DNA of 64,000 bases from Ruegeria sp. ANG-S4 (lineage in GTDB: Bacteria; Pseudomonadota; Alphaproteobacteria; Rhodobacterales; Rhodobacteraceae), in NCBI RefSeq assembly GCF_000814005.1, contig NZ_JWLK01000001.1:1426001-1490000 (forward strand), given 5' to 3'. The translations under genes and the position numbers were made by a program. The notes beneath the pieces were generated by a model, which did no database searches, was not told where the DNA came from, and was given only the letters and a program-made list of their open reading frames with translations. This document shows, piece by piece, positions 7,581-16,560 of the stretch. Position 1 is the first letter of the stretch. Each line of letters starts with the position of its first letter.

Positions 7581-8817
7581 AGACGACGGGTTTGCCGACC
7601 TCGGTTCGCATGACAGCTTTGCACAGGGTGCGCCTTACAACACCTTTGCGCGGCTGCGTCGCGAAGCACCGTGCCATTGGTCCGACTTTGACGGGGGCAA
7701 GGGCTATTGGTCTATTACGCGGCACGCGGATATCGACAAATTGGTTCGCGAGACCGAGACCTTCTCGTCCGCGCGTGGCATCCGGATGGAGGACCAGACC
7801 CACGAAGAGTACATGGCGCGCAGGACGTTTCAGGAAACCGACGGCACTGACCATCGCAAGGTTCGGATGAAAGTGGCCAAGGCATTTTCGCCCAAGGTCG
7901 TCGCCGGGTTTGAGGATCAGATCCGCGATCTTTGTGGCCCCATTCTGGACAGGGCACTTGAAAAAGGCACATTCGACGCGACCCGCGACATCGCGCGCGA
8001 ATTGCCAATGCGGATGCTGGGGCAAATTCTTGGTGTACCAGACGAAGATCTTCCCTGGCTAGTCGACAAAGGTGACGCATTGATGGCGAATTCTGATCCT
8101 GATTTCACCGATCATGTGGTGGACAAACTCGAGACAGATGAATTTCGCCTCATGCCGTTCAACTCTCCGGCGGGGGCCGAGCTATATGAATACTCGCGCA
8201 CTTTGATGGACAGGAAAAACGCGACCGGTGATACCAGCGGGATCCTTCACCTGATCCTGCAGCCGGATGAAAATGGCGAGACGATCTCGGAAACCGAGTT
8301 TCGCAATTTCTTTTGCCTGCTGGTGGCCGCTGGCAATGACACAACGCGCTATTCCATTGCGGCTGGCATTCAGGCCATTGCGCGTCAGGATGGACTTTTG
8401 CAAGAGCTTCAGACAGACGAGGTTTGGGGCACCGCCGCAGATGAGATTGTGCGCTGGGCGTCGCCAGCTACGTATTTCCGCCGCACTGCGATGAAGGATG
8501 TCGAGGTTCACGGGCAGCAGATCAAAGAGGGCGACAAGGTTCTTTATTGGTTCATCTCGGCCAACCGGGATGAAAGCATGTTCGAAGATCCTTACCGTCT
8601 GACGCTGTCGCGTAAACCCAATCGGCAGCTTGGCTGGGGGCAGGGCGGTCCGCATGTGTGCCTGGGAATGCATCTTGCCCGCCTCGAGGTGCGGGTCCTG
8701 TTTCAGGAACTGGCCAAACGCATCAAGACCATCGAACCTGACGGGCCCGAGGCCTTCGTTCGGTCCAATTTTGTAAACGGCATCAAACGGATGCCCGTTC
8801 GCGTCACTTTGCAGTAG
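7561..8817 (+). CDS. Cytochrome P450 monooxygenase
   Basis: Soluble bacterial class I-type P450, 418 residues, inserting one oxygen atom from O2 with electrons from a ferredoxin. Seen: I-helix AAGNDTT (residues 256-262, with the D260/T261 acid-alcohol pair), ExxR at E295-R298, and haem ligand Cys367 in GQGGPHVCLG. The Phe usual just before this loop is Trp359 (GWGQGG). Overall it resembles the CYP125/CYP142/terpene-oxidising group. Start ATG 7561 follows GGAGG inside the end of tctA. It is followed 7 nt later by the GS-like gene. No ferredoxin or reductase gene lies in the window. The context suggests hydroxylation of an amine or aromatic substrate. Confidence 0.93.
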   Translation: MTMWVPEDDGFADLGSHDSFAQGAPYNTFARLRREAPCHWSDFDGGKGYWSITRHADIDKLVRETETFSSARGIRMEDQTHEEYMARRTFQETDGTDHRKVRMKVAKAFSPKVVAGFEDQIRDLCGPILDRALEKGTFDATRDIARELPMRMLGQILGVPDEDLPWLVDKGDALMANSDPDFTDHVVDKLETDEFRLMPFNSPAGAELYEYSRTLMDRKNATGDTSGILHLILQPDENGETISETEFRNFFCLLVAAGNDTTRYSIAAGIQAIARQDGLLQELQTDEVWGTAADEIVRWASPATYFRRTAMKDVEVHGQQIKEGDKVLYWFISANRDESMFEDPYRLTLSRKPNRQLGWGQGGPHVCLGMHLARLEVRVLFQELAKRIKTIEPDGPEAFVRSNFVNGIKRMPVRVTLQ

Positions 8818-8824
8818 GGTCCCC

Positions 8825-10117
8825 ATGTCGAACCGTTTGCGTGCCCTTTTCATTGACCACCTGTCGATCCCGCGCGGAAAATACATGCCCGCCAGCAAAA
8901 TCGGCGACGCATCGACGCGCTTTGCTCGGGCAACGTTTGGTGTTCATTACGACCGCGACCTGCTGCTTGACGCGCCACATGCGCAGGTCCGCGAAGGGGC
9001 TCCGGATATGGAGTTGCGCTGGCGGGGCGAGGAGGTACGTCAGGGGTGGGAGCCAAATACCTCTGTCGTGGTGGGTGATTTGTACGATGCGGATGGAAGC
9101 CCGTTATCGCTTTGCCCGCGCGGCGCATTGAAACGCGCGGTGTCCGATTGGGAAAAACACGGTTTAAAACCGATGCTGGGGATCGAACTTGAGGCATACG
9201 CGCTGCAAGGGGGCGAGGATGGCCGCCTGCGGCCCTACGATGCGCCGGGCGGCGGAGTTTACGGCACCGGGCCTTTCGCCGATCCGATGCGGATCAACGA
9301 TGTGATCTGGAACAAGGCGTTGGAAATGGGTTTCCGTCTTGACCTGATCACGGCTGAATTCGACAGTCCGCAATTCGAATACACTCTGACCTTCGACGAT
9401 GCGCTGAAGGCCGTGGACGACATCGTACTGTTCCGCCTGATGGCTCGGGAAATCGCATTGGATCACGGTATCGTTCTGACTTTCCTGCCAAAACCGCTTT
9501 CGGAACTTGGCGGGTCAGGGATGCATATCAATTTCTCGTTTCAGTATGCCAACGGAAAAAATGCGTTGGCAACGGGGGAAGTCGGTGGACCCGATCACCT
9601 GAATGACCTGTCCCGCGGGTGCCTGGCGGGTCTGGTGCACCATCACGAAGGGCTTGCTGGACTGATCGCACCAACAACAGGATCATACCGCCGGCTGCAA
9701 CCGTCATCCTTGTCGGGGTATTGGAAAAACTGGGGCGGCGACCATCGCGGTGTAACAACCCGCGTGTCCGGCGAAGGCGGCGCGAAGGCACGGTTGGAAC
9801 ACCGAATGGCCGACGCCAGCGCAAATCCCTATACAGCCGCGGCTGCCGTGTTACAGGCCGCCCGGCTTGGGTTCGAAGGAAAGTTTGACCTGCCCCCGAT
9901 CGAGACCGGAGACGGGTTCGATACCGTTGACGCCCGAACAGGCACTGCGGCCAATTTGCGCAAAGCCATACAAGACCTTGAAACCGATACAGCTTTGGTC
10001 GATGCGGTTGGGCGCGAGTTGGTCGAAAACCATGCCTTCATGAAAGAACGGGAATTCCGTAAGACGCGCGAACTCGAGCCTGACGCTCTGCTGGACTTCT
10101 ACGTGTGGTTTGTCTGA
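8825..10117 (+). CDS. Glutamine synthetase-like gamma-glutamyl-amine ligase
   Basis: 430 residues with the GS beta-grasp start (ALFIDHLSIPRGKYMP) and catalytic domain. Visible: 'GIELEAYAL', the His-bearing 'GGSGMHINFSF', and 'RLEHRMADASANPYTAAAAV' near the C-terminus. These match PuuA/GlnA-III-like enzymes that attach glutamate to amines (polyamines, ethylamine, isopropylamine, aniline) using ATP. It diverges from housekeeping GS: the usual 'NR...RIP' segment is replaced by 'RGVTTRVSGEGGAKARLEHR'. It sits between a P450 and a GATase1-fold protein, the same partners as in known amine-catabolic loci. The substrate is unknown. Confidence 0.85.
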   Translation: MSNRLRALFIDHLSIPRGKYMPASKIGDASTRFARATFGVHYDRDLLLDAPHAQVREGAPDMELRWRGEEVRQGWEPNTSVVVGDLYDADGSPLSLCPRGALKRAVSDWEKHGLKPMLGIELEAYALQGGEDGRLRPYDAPGGGVYGTGPFADPMRINDVIWNKALEMGFRLDLITAEFDSPQFEYTLTFDDALKAVDDIVLFRLMAREIALDHGIVLTFLPKPLSELGGSGMHINFSFQYANGKNALATGEVGGPDHLNDLSRGCLAGLVHHHEGLAGLIAPTTGSYRRLQPSSLSGYWKNWGGDHRGVTTRVSGEGGAKARLEHRMADASANPYTAAAAVLQAARLGFEGKFDLPPIETGDGFDTVDARTGTAANLRKAIQDLETDTALVDAVGRELVENHAFMKEREFRKTRELEPDALLDFYVWFV

Positions 10118-10118
10118 G

Positions 10119-10829
10119 ATGAAACTTGCGACCCTTGTCACAAACACGGATTTCAGCGCCTTCGCCAAGGCGCGCCCGTTGGATGACGAAAAGTTTGCGG
10201 CGCTGATTGCCGAGGTGCGACCTGATTGGGACGTCACGGCGTTTTGGGTCTGCAAGGGCGAATTTCCCGACGACATCGCGGCGTATGATGGCGTGATGAT
10301 CACCGGCAGCCCGGCCTCTACAACAGAAAACGCGCCTTGGATGCAAAAGCTGGAAACCCTGGTCGAAGAGATTATCGAGAACAAAATCCCCTTGTTCGGC
10401 GCCTGTTTCGGGCACCAGATCATCGCCAAATCCCTTGGGGCACCCATTGTGCGTAACCCGGAAGGGTGGGCGCATGGCCGGATTGAAACTCACAGGGTTG
10501 CGCAGAAGCCATGGTCACTGCCTCAAAAGGACTTGCATCTTTATGGCTCGCATATCGAGCAGGTCGGCGCGCTTCCGCATGGGGCGGACCGTGTGTTTGA
10601 AAGCGACGGTTGCCCGATAGCAGGTTTTTCTATTGGAAACAAAGTTTTGACAGTGCAACATCATCCAGAAATGACAGCCGAATTCATTGCGGACTTGGTT
10701 GAAGAATATGCCGATCATGTTGGCTTCGACGTCACCAAACGCGCCCGCCGATCCATCGAAGCGGGTCCCGCCGATCGAACAGCATTTGCGACGGAAATCG
10801 CAGCATTCTTTGAGCATGGGGTGCGTTAG
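10119..10829 (+). CDS. Class I glutamine amidotransferase-like protein (gamma-glutamyl hydrolase/transferase)
   Basis: 236 residues from ATG 10119, immediately after the GS-like stop; an in-frame TTG at 10110 is less likely. The GATase1 triad is intact: nucleophile Cys96 in FGACFGHQ and His182/Glu184 in VQHHPEM. PuuD-like and TdnT-like proteins of this fold act with a GS-like partner in gamma-glutamylated amine pathways, removing or transferring the glutamyl group. The tight coupling to the GS-like gene supports that job here. A biosynthetic glutaminase role is less likely because no synthase partner is present. Confidence 0.85.
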   Translation: MKLATLVTNTDFSAFAKARPLDDEKFAALIAEVRPDWDVTAFWVCKGEFPDDIAAYDGVMITGSPASTTENAPWMQKLETLVEEIIENKIPLFGACFGHQIIAKSLGAPIVRNPEGWAHGRIETHRVAQKPWSLPQKDLHLYGSHIEQVGALPHGADRVFESDGCPIAGFSIGNKVLTVQHHPEMTAEFIADLVEEYADHVGFDVTKRARRSIEAGPADRTAFATEIAAFFEHGVR

Positions 10830-11636
10830 ATGGGTACGATCACAAAAGCGCTGGACCTGCTTGGGCTTTTCGCCCGTGATCGTGCCGAAATAGGGCTGGG
10901 CGAGTTCGTGCGCCTGACGGGACGGGACAAGGCAACCGTTCATCGCCACCTGACCGAATTGGCCGAGAACGGTTACCTGGAACAGCATCCCGAAACGCGC
11001 GCCTATCGTTTGGGTCCGGCCTTGTTGCGCCTGTCAGCGCTGCGAGAGGTGCTGTTCCCGGTGCGGAAACTGTTGCAACCGATTGTTTTTGATCTGTCCG
11101 AAACGGTTGGCGAGTTGGCCCACGCCAGCCTTTTGCAGGGCGAGGCATTGTCGCCGGTCGCTCATTCGGACCCGAGTTTGCACGGGGTACAGGTGAACTT
11201 CGACATTGCCGAGATGTTGCCTTTACACGCCACTTCCTCCGGTATCGCCGCCCTCGCGTTTTGCCCGGATGAGTTGTTGGCAAAGGTGATGGCCCGGCCG
11301 TTGTCCAAATACACTGATCGTACGATTGCCGACCCTTCCGCACTGCGGGAAAAAGTGGGTGTCACGCGCCGGTACGGTGTGTGCACGGTGACGGGGACGT
11401 TCGACGAAGGCGTCAGTTCGGTTGGTGCCCCGGTCTTTGGCGACGGCGGGCGCGTTGCAGGGTCGCTTGCGGTCGCCGTCCCAAGCGCTCGTGCCACACC
11501 CGAAAAATTACGCGATATCGCGATTATCCTTTTGAAAGAGGCTGATCGGGCCTCAACCGCCCTGGGTGGGGTATTTCCAAAGACGTTTGATGCTCTGCCG
11601 GAAAACTGGGCTGACGAAACCACAGCAAACAGGTGA
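10830..11636 (+). CDS. IclR-family transcriptional regulator
   Basis: 268 residues. N-terminal winged helix-turn-helix (about 1-60, with 'IGLGEFVRLTGRDKATVHRHLTELAENGYLEQ') and the C-terminal IclR ligand-binding domain ('SGIAALAF', 'RRYGVCTVTGTFDEGVSSVGAPVF'). The ATG abuts the TAG of the preceding gene, so it is made with the operon. It probably binds the two GGTT-N9-AACC palindromes at 4283-4299 and 4400-4416 and senses a pathway intermediate; that link is inferred from co-location. Confidence 0.92.
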   Translation: MGTITKALDLLGLFARDRAEIGLGEFVRLTGRDKATVHRHLTELAENGYLEQHPETRAYRLGPALLRLSALREVLFPVRKLLQPIVFDLSETVGELAHASLLQGEALSPVAHSDPSLHGVQVNFDIAEMLPLHATSSGIAALAFCPDELLAKVMARPLSKYTDRTIADPSALREKVGVTRRYGVCTVTGTFDEGVSSVGAPVFGDGGRVAGSLAVAVPSARATPEKLRDIAIILLKEADRASTALGGVFPKTFDALPENWADETTANR

Positions 11637-11640
11637 TCTC

Positions 11641-12993
11641 ATGAAGGATAGCAATTTCCTGAAAGAAAACAACGCCCGCCACCTGTGGCATCCGATGGCG
11701 CATCCGGCGGATAGCCTTGCAAACCCTCCCGAGATCATTGTTGGCGGGGACGGCGTTACCATTACAGACGTTGATGGCCGCACAGTTGTCGACGGGGTGG
11801 GCGGCCTGTGGAACGTCAATCTTGGGTATTCCTGCCAACCTGTGAAAGATGCGATCCGAGACCAGCTTGATCGCTTGCCCTACTATTCGATTTTCCGTGG
11901 AACGACCAATGATCTGGTTATCGAGCTCAGCTGGATGCTGCGCGAGTTCTTTGCGCCGGATGGCCTGTCGCGCGCGTTTTTCACATCCGGTGGTTCGGAT
12001 GGCGTTGAAATCGCTTTGCGTCTGGCCCGGCAATACCACAAGGTTCGGGGCGAGGCCGGGCGCGTCAAGTTCCTGAGCCTGAAGAAAGGATATCACGGGA
12101 CACACACGCTTGGGGCTTCGGTCAACGGAAACGCGAATTTCCGTACCCAGTACGAACCGCTGATGCCCGGCTGCCACCATATTCCTTCGCCCTATACGTA
12201 CCGGAATCCTTTTGACGAAACCGATCCGGAACGGCTGGCCCAACTTTGCCTTGCAGCGTTGGAAGACGAGATCAAGTTTCAGGATCCCTCGACCATCGCT
12301 GCGATGATCATGGAACCGGTTCTGGGTGCAGGCGGTGTGATTCCGCCGCACGAAAGCTTTATGCCCGGCGTCCGCGAGATCTGTTCGAAATACAGTATCC
12401 TTTTGGTCGCCGATGAGGTCATCACCGCCTACGGTCGCACCGGGGCATGGAGCGGGTCGCGTCGCTTTGGCGTGCAACCGGACATGGCAGTAACGGCCAA
12501 GGCAATCACAAACGGATATTTCCCCTTTGGCGCGGTCATGATCAGCGATGCGGTTTCTGAAGTCTTCGAAAGTGACACTTCGGGAAAAGGGGCGATCGGG
12601 TCAGGCTATACCTATTCTGGCCATCCGGTCGGTGCAGCGGCGGCGATTGCCTGTCTGAAGGAAACAGAGCGGTTGAACGTCAAGGACAACGCTGCCGCCC
12701 GAGGCCAGCAGCTTTTTGAGGGGCTCAAAAGACTGGGTTCCAAATACGATCTCATTGGCGATGTGCGGGGCGGGTACGGCTTGATGTGTGCGCTTGAACT
12801 GGTTTCGGACCGCGCGACGAAATCTCCGATCGGCAAAACCACGATCGGGAATGTTCAAAAGACAGCTTACGATGCGGGTGCAATGGTACGTGTGTCCGGA
12901 AACAACATCATTTTGTCGCCTCCGCTTATTCTTGAAGAAGATGACGTGGAAACGATTGTGTCGGCTTTGGATCGGGGGCTTAAAGCCGTTTGA
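11641..12993 (+). CDS. Class III PLP-dependent aminotransferase (omega-amino acid/amine type)
   Basis: 450 residues from ATG 11641 (the frame extends upstream into the IclR gene). Fold-type I class III features: 'FFTSGGSDGVEIALRLARQY' (117-132), D258 in LLVADEVITAYGRTG, and the PLP lysine K287 in VTAKAITNGYFPFGAVM. It transfers an amino group from an amine or omega-amino acid to a keto acid such as pyruvate. It is the last gene of the rightward operon, 4 nt after the IclR gene. With the aldehyde dehydrogenase it could turn a terminal amine into an acid. It converges on hpaR with only 12 nt between. Confidence 0.92.
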   Translation: MKDSNFLKENNARHLWHPMAHPADSLANPPEIIVGGDGVTITDVDGRTVVDGVGGLWNVNLGYSCQPVKDAIRDQLDRLPYYSIFRGTTNDLVIELSWMLREFFAPDGLSRAFFTSGGSDGVEIALRLARQYHKVRGEAGRVKFLSLKKGYHGTHTLGASVNGNANFRTQYEPLMPGCHHIPSPYTYRNPFDETDPERLAQLCLAALEDEIKFQDPSTIAAMIMEPVLGAGGVIPPHESFMPGVREICSKYSILLVADEVITAYGRTGAWSGSRRFGVQPDMAVTAKAITNGYFPFGAVMISDAVSEVFESDTSGKGAIGSGYTYSGHPVGAAAAIACLKETERLNVKDNAAARGQQLFEGLKRLGSKYDLIGDVRGGYGLMCALELVSDRATKSPIGKTTIGNVQKTAYDAGAMVRVSGNNIILSPPLILEEDDVETIVSALDRGLKAV

Positions 12994-13005
12994 GCCTCAC
13001 CGAGG

Positions 13006-13476
13006 CTACGGTTGCTCATCCTCAAGGCTGCGCACCAGTTTTTGCAGCAAGGCCACCAGCGCATCGTGATCCTTGTCCCCCAGAACGTCGCGAAAAAGCG
13101 CCGCAATTTCGCTGGCTTCGGACAGGTGGTCATTGATGATGGACTGCCCCTTGTCCGTGATGTTGATGTGCTGTCTGCGGCGGTCATTGGCGTCCGTCTC
13201 CCGCACGAGATAGCCACCGGTTTCCATCGATTGCACAATACGGCTTAGGCTCGCAGGCAAAAGGGCTGCGTGTTTGGCCAGGTTGCCGGCGTCCATTTTG
13301 CCGTGCTCGCTGAGAACGCGCAAAACGCGCCATTGCTGTTCGGTTATTCCGGCGCGAAGCAGCATTTTTCGTATTGGCGCCATGACCGCCTCGCGGGCAC
13401 GGATCAGAGAGACGGGCAACGAGTCTCCGGTCGATGGTAACACGTTGGGTGTTTGGCTGTTCGGTGCAAGGTTCAT
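13006..13476 (-). CDS. hpaR: HpaR-like MarR-family regulator of homoprotocatechuate catabolism
   Basis: 156 residues with a MarR winged helix. 'LIRAREAVMAPIRKML..AGITEQQWRVLRVL' closely matches the start of E. coli HpaR as I recall it ('LLQAREAAM..TEQQWRIVRIL'), and the wing 'RETDANDRRRQHINITDKG' is intact. It is divergent from hpaF with 108 nt between the starts, the usual place for the repressor of this pathway. Inducers of known HpaR proteins are 4-hydroxyphenylacetate and homoprotocatechuate. Confidence 0.85.
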   Translation of the reverse strand: MNLAPNSQTPNVLPSTGDSLPVSLIRAREAVMAPIRKMLLRAGITEQQWRVLRVLSEHGKMDAGNLAKHAALLPASLSRIVQSMETGGYLVRETDANDRRRQHINITDKGQSIINDHLSEASEIAALFRDVLGDKDHDALVALLQKLVRSLEDEQP

Positions 13477-13496
13477 TGTGGGGGTCCTGAAAAGAA

Positions 13497-13562
13497 TAAC
13501 ATGTTAAATAAATCATTTGACTCGCCGCTGCAACATCCGCTAGTGAGTGTATTAGTTAACAT
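13497..13562. promoter_or_regulatory. Candidate HpaR operator sites between hpaR and hpaF
   Basis: TAACATGTTA (13497-13506) is a perfect 10-bp palindrome. GTTAAC (13555-13560) is a second one. ATGTTAA at 13501-13507 and TTAACAT at 13556-13562 form an inverted pair. AT-rich palindromes of this kind are normal MarR targets. Assignment to HpaR is by position. Confidence 0.5.
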
Positions 13563-13584
13563 ATCAAAGAAATTCGGTGAAGCC

Positions 13585-13974
13585 ATGCCGCACATTCACA
13601 TCGAATATTCCGGCAATCTGGAACAGGTCGTGGATATGACTGCCTTGTGCGAAGCGTTGCGCAAGGAAGCCGTCTACATCGATGCGCTACCGATGCCCGG
13701 TGTGCGCGTAAGGGCCAGCCGGGTCGATCACTACGCAATTGCGGACGGGAACCCGAAGCACGGGTTTGTCGATATCTCCGTGCGTTTGCGAGAGGGGCGA
13801 CCAGAAGATGTGAAGCAGGATGTGATCGCGCGCATTTTCGAGGCAGCACGGGTCTTTCTGCACTCCGCGATGGACACGCATTCCATCGGTTTGTCTGCGG
13901 AGTTGCGCGAGATCAACGCGGGCCTTTCACCAAAATGCGGAACCATCCGCGAGCATCTGGAGGACAGTGTATGA
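13585..13974 (+). CDS. hpaF: 5-carboxymethyl-2-hydroxymuconate delta-isomerase
   Basis: 129 residues from ATG 13585 (an upstream in-frame start at 13453 would run through the operator region). After removal of Met the protein begins with Pro (MPHIHIEYSGNLE), the catalytic N-terminal proline of the tautomerase superfamily; size and sequence fit CHMI. It isomerises the product of HpaE in the homoprotocatechuate meta pathway. The stop overlaps the hpaE start (ATGA at 13971). Confidence 0.88.
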   Translation: MPHIHIEYSGNLEQVVDMTALCEALRKEAVYIDALPMPGVRVRASRVDHYAIADGNPKHGFVDISVRLREGRPEDVKQDVIARIFEAARVFLHSAMDTHSIGLSAELREINAGLSPKCGTIREHLEDSV

Positions 13975-15479
13975 GCATTCTCGACCAGAACATCCAAAAG
14001 CTCCAGAATTTGCTTGAGAGGTTCCGTTCCGACGGTATCCCGAACAGGATTGCAGGCGAGGACCGTGCTGGATCGGCCGGCAGTTTCGACAATACCTCAC
14101 CGGTCGACAAAAGCCTGATCTGCCGAGTCGCCCAAGGCAACGCAGACGACATTGATGCCGCGGCCAACGCTGCGGCGGATGCGTTTGCCCAATGGCGGGA
14201 TATGGCGGCCACCGAGCGGCGCAAGATCCTGATCCGGGTGGCCGAAGGCATCGAGGCTCGGGCGGAAGAAATTGCTCTTTGCGAATGCTGGGACACCGGG
14301 CAAGCGTTGAAATTCATGTCCAAGGCTGCATTGCGCGGGGCCGAGAATTTCCGGTACTTCGCAGATCAGGTGGTGCAGGCCCGCGATGGCCAGCACCTGA
14401 AGTCCCCGACGTTGATGAACATCACGACTCGCGTGCCAATAGGCCCTGTGGGGGTGATCACGCCATGGAATACGCCGTTTATGTTGTCCACATGGAAAAT
14501 CGCCCCGGCTTTGGCTGCAGGGTGTACCGTGGTTCACAAGCCGGCTGAGGCCAGCCCGCTCACAGCCCGCCTGTTGGTGGAAATCGCAGAAGAGGCCGGG
14601 CTGCCCAAGGGCGTATTGAACACAGTAAACGGATTTGGCGAAGAGGCGGGTAAGGCCTTGTGCGAACACCCCAAGATTCGTGCTATCGCGTTTGTCGGCG
14701 AAAGCCGGACAGGTAGCCTGATCACCAAACAGGGCGCCGACACGCTCAAACGCAATCATCTTGAACTGGGGGGCAAAAATCCTGTCATCGTCTTTGATGA
14801 TGCGGACTTGGACCGGGCCTTGGATGCCGTGATCTTTATGATCTATTCGATCAATGGAGAGCGGTGCACTTCGTCCTCACGCCTGTTGGTCCAGGACACG
14901 ATCCGCGAAAATTTCGAGGCCAGATTGGTGGAGCGGGTCAATAGAATCCGCGTCGGGCACCCGCTCGACCCCTCGACCGAGGTTGGCCCGTTGGTGACAC
15001 AGGAGCATTTTGACAAAGTCACCTCGTATTTCGACATCGCAAGGCAGGATGGCGCGACGGTGGCCGCAGGCGGTGAAGTGATCGGCGAGCAAGGTTACTT
15101 CGTGCGCCCCACCTTGTTCACCAACGCCAACAACCAGATGCGGATCGCACGAGAAGAAATCTTTGGGCCCGTGCTGACGTCCATCCCGTTTTCGACCGAG
15201 GAAGAGGCCCTGCAAATCGCCAATGACACGCCATACGGGCTGACCGGGTATGTGTGGACCAACGATCTGACGCGCGCGCTGCGCTTTACCGACCGGCTGG
15301 AGGCGGGAATGATCTGGGTGAATTCCGAGAATGTCCGGCACCTGCCGACACCCTTTGGCGGGGTCAAGGCATCCGGTATCGGACGAGACGGCGGTGACTG
15401 GTCGTTCGAGTTTTACATGGAGCAAAAGCACATCGGCTTTGCAACCGGCCAACACAAGATCACGCAACTTGGGGCCTGA
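13971..15479 (+). CDS. hpaE: 5-carboxymethyl-2-hydroxymuconate semialdehyde dehydrogenase
   Basis: 502 residues from ATG 13971; the longer open frame upstream overlaps hpaF in another phase and is not real. Aldehyde dehydrogenase motifs: 'GVITPWNTPFMLSTWKIAPAL', 'AFVGESRTGSLI', catalytic Glu in 'LELGGKNPVIVF', nucleophile Cys in 'NGERCTSSSRLLV'. The ERCTSSSR variant is typical of HpaE/ring-cleavage semialdehyde dehydrogenases. It oxidises the ring-cleavage semialdehyde with NAD+. Operon with hpaF and hpaD. Confidence 0.92.
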   Translation: MSILDQNIQKLQNLLERFRSDGIPNRIAGEDRAGSAGSFDNTSPVDKSLICRVAQGNADDIDAAANAAADAFAQWRDMAATERRKILIRVAEGIEARAEEIALCECWDTGQALKFMSKAALRGAENFRYFADQVVQARDGQHLKSPTLMNITTRVPIGPVGVITPWNTPFMLSTWKIAPALAAGCTVVHKPAEASPLTARLLVEIAEEAGLPKGVLNTVNGFGEEAGKALCEHPKIRAIAFVGESRTGSLITKQGADTLKRNHLELGGKNPVIVFDDADLDRALDAVIFMIYSINGERCTSSSRLLVQDTIRENFEARLVERVNRIRVGHPLDPSTEVGPLVTQEHFDKVTSYFDIARQDGATVAAGGEVIGEQGYFVRPTLFTNANNQMRIAREEIFGPVLTSIPFSTEEEALQIANDTPYGLTGYVWTNDLTRALRFTDRLEAGMIWVNSENVRHLPTPFGGVKASGIGRDGGDWSFEFYMEQKHIGFATGQHKITQLGA

Positions 15480-15563
15480 ACCGAACCACCGCAAACGCGT
15501 AAACTCATATCTGTTGGCACGTGCCAAAGCCATCCGACACACTGATTTCGATAGGAGTACACC

Positions 15564-16547
15564 ATGCCAGTTCCCACTCCGAACCTTTACCCGGATTTCA
15601 ATACGATCCGCCTTAGCCACGTTTGCCTGAATGTCAGCGATCTGGCCGCGTCCAAGGCGTTTTATGTTGATATGTTCGGCTTGCAGGTGACGGAAGAAAC
15701 TAGCACTCATCTGTATCTGCGCGCGCTGGAAGAGCGGGGTCACCACAGCGTCGTTTTGCAGAAGTCCGACGCGCCCGGCACGGTTGAGGTGATGGGGTTC
15801 AAGGTTTTTGACGCGGATGATCTGGATCGCGCCGAAGCGTGGTTCAAATCAAAAGGTCGCCCGACACATTGGATCGAACGCCCGCATCAGGGCCGGACAT
15901 TGTTGACCTCGGACAACATCGGCATTCCGCTGGAATTCTATCAAAAAATGGACCGGCTGCCGACGATCCATCAGGAATATGCACGTTATCACGGTGTGCG
16001 GCCCCTGCGGATTGATCATTTCAACTGCTTCAGCCCGAATGTGGACAAAAGCGTCGCTTTCTACAACGACATGGGGTTTCGCGTTACCGAATATACGGAA
16101 GACGAGGACAGCAAGCGCCTTTGGGCGGCGTGGCTTCATCGCAAGGGCGGCGTTCACGACATGGCGTTCACCAACGGGACAGGACCGCGGATGCACCATG
16201 TGGCGTTTTGGGTTGCCAATCCGCTTCACATAATTGACCTGTTGGATGTCATGGCGACAACGGGTTACGTCGGCAATATCGAACGGGGTCCGGGACGGCA
16301 TGGCATCTCGAACGCATTCTTTCTGTATATCCTTGATCCTGATGGTCATCGGATCGAGATTTACAGTTCCGACTACCAAACGCTGGACCCCGATCATGAG
16401 CCGCTGAAATGGGATCTCAAAGACCCACAACGCCAGACCCTTTGGGGCGCACCCGCCCCGCGCAGTTGGTTCGAGCATGGAACCCAGTTTGTCGGCGTCG
16501 ACACGCAGCAGGCCGAGCTTGCGGCGACCCCAATCGTCGCGCCCTGA
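15564..16547 (+). CDS. hpaD: 3,4-dihydroxyphenylacetate (homoprotocatechuate) 2,3-dioxygenase, VOC type
   Basis: 327 residues, two vicinal-oxygen-chelate domains (about 15-130 and 148-270). Metal ligands can be placed as H152 (RIDHFN), H212 (MHHVAFW) and E265 (HRIEIYS), with a second-sphere H198 (GVHDMAF). This spacing matches the Brevibacterium/Arthrobacter-type homoprotocatechuate dioxygenases (H155, H214, E267, H200 from memory) rather than the class III LigB-type HpaD of E. coli. It opens the ring next to the diol. A gap of 84 nt separates it from hpaE. Confidence 0.93.
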   Translation: MPVPTPNLYPDFNTIRLSHVCLNVSDLAASKAFYVDMFGLQVTEETSTHLYLRALEERGHHSVVLQKSDAPGTVEVMGFKVFDADDLDRAEAWFKSKGRPTHWIERPHQGRTLLTSDNIGIPLEFYQKMDRLPTIHQEYARYHGVRPLRIDHFNCFSPNVDKSVAFYNDMGFRVTEYTEDEDSKRLWAAWLHRKGGVHDMAFTNGTGPRMHHVAFWVANPLHIIDLLDVMATTGYVGNIERGPGRHGISNAFFLYILDPDGHRIEIYSSDYQTLDPDHEPLKWDLKDPQRQTLWGAPAPRSWFEHGTQFVGVDTQQAELAATPIVAP

Positions 16548-16560
16548 CAAGGAGTTGCAG

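Noticed and set aside
12993..13007. AGCCTC-ACC-GAGGCT hairpin between the aminotransferase and hpaR
   Set aside because: Only six pairs with a 3-nt loop, overlapping both stop codons and without a T-run; too weak to call a terminator.
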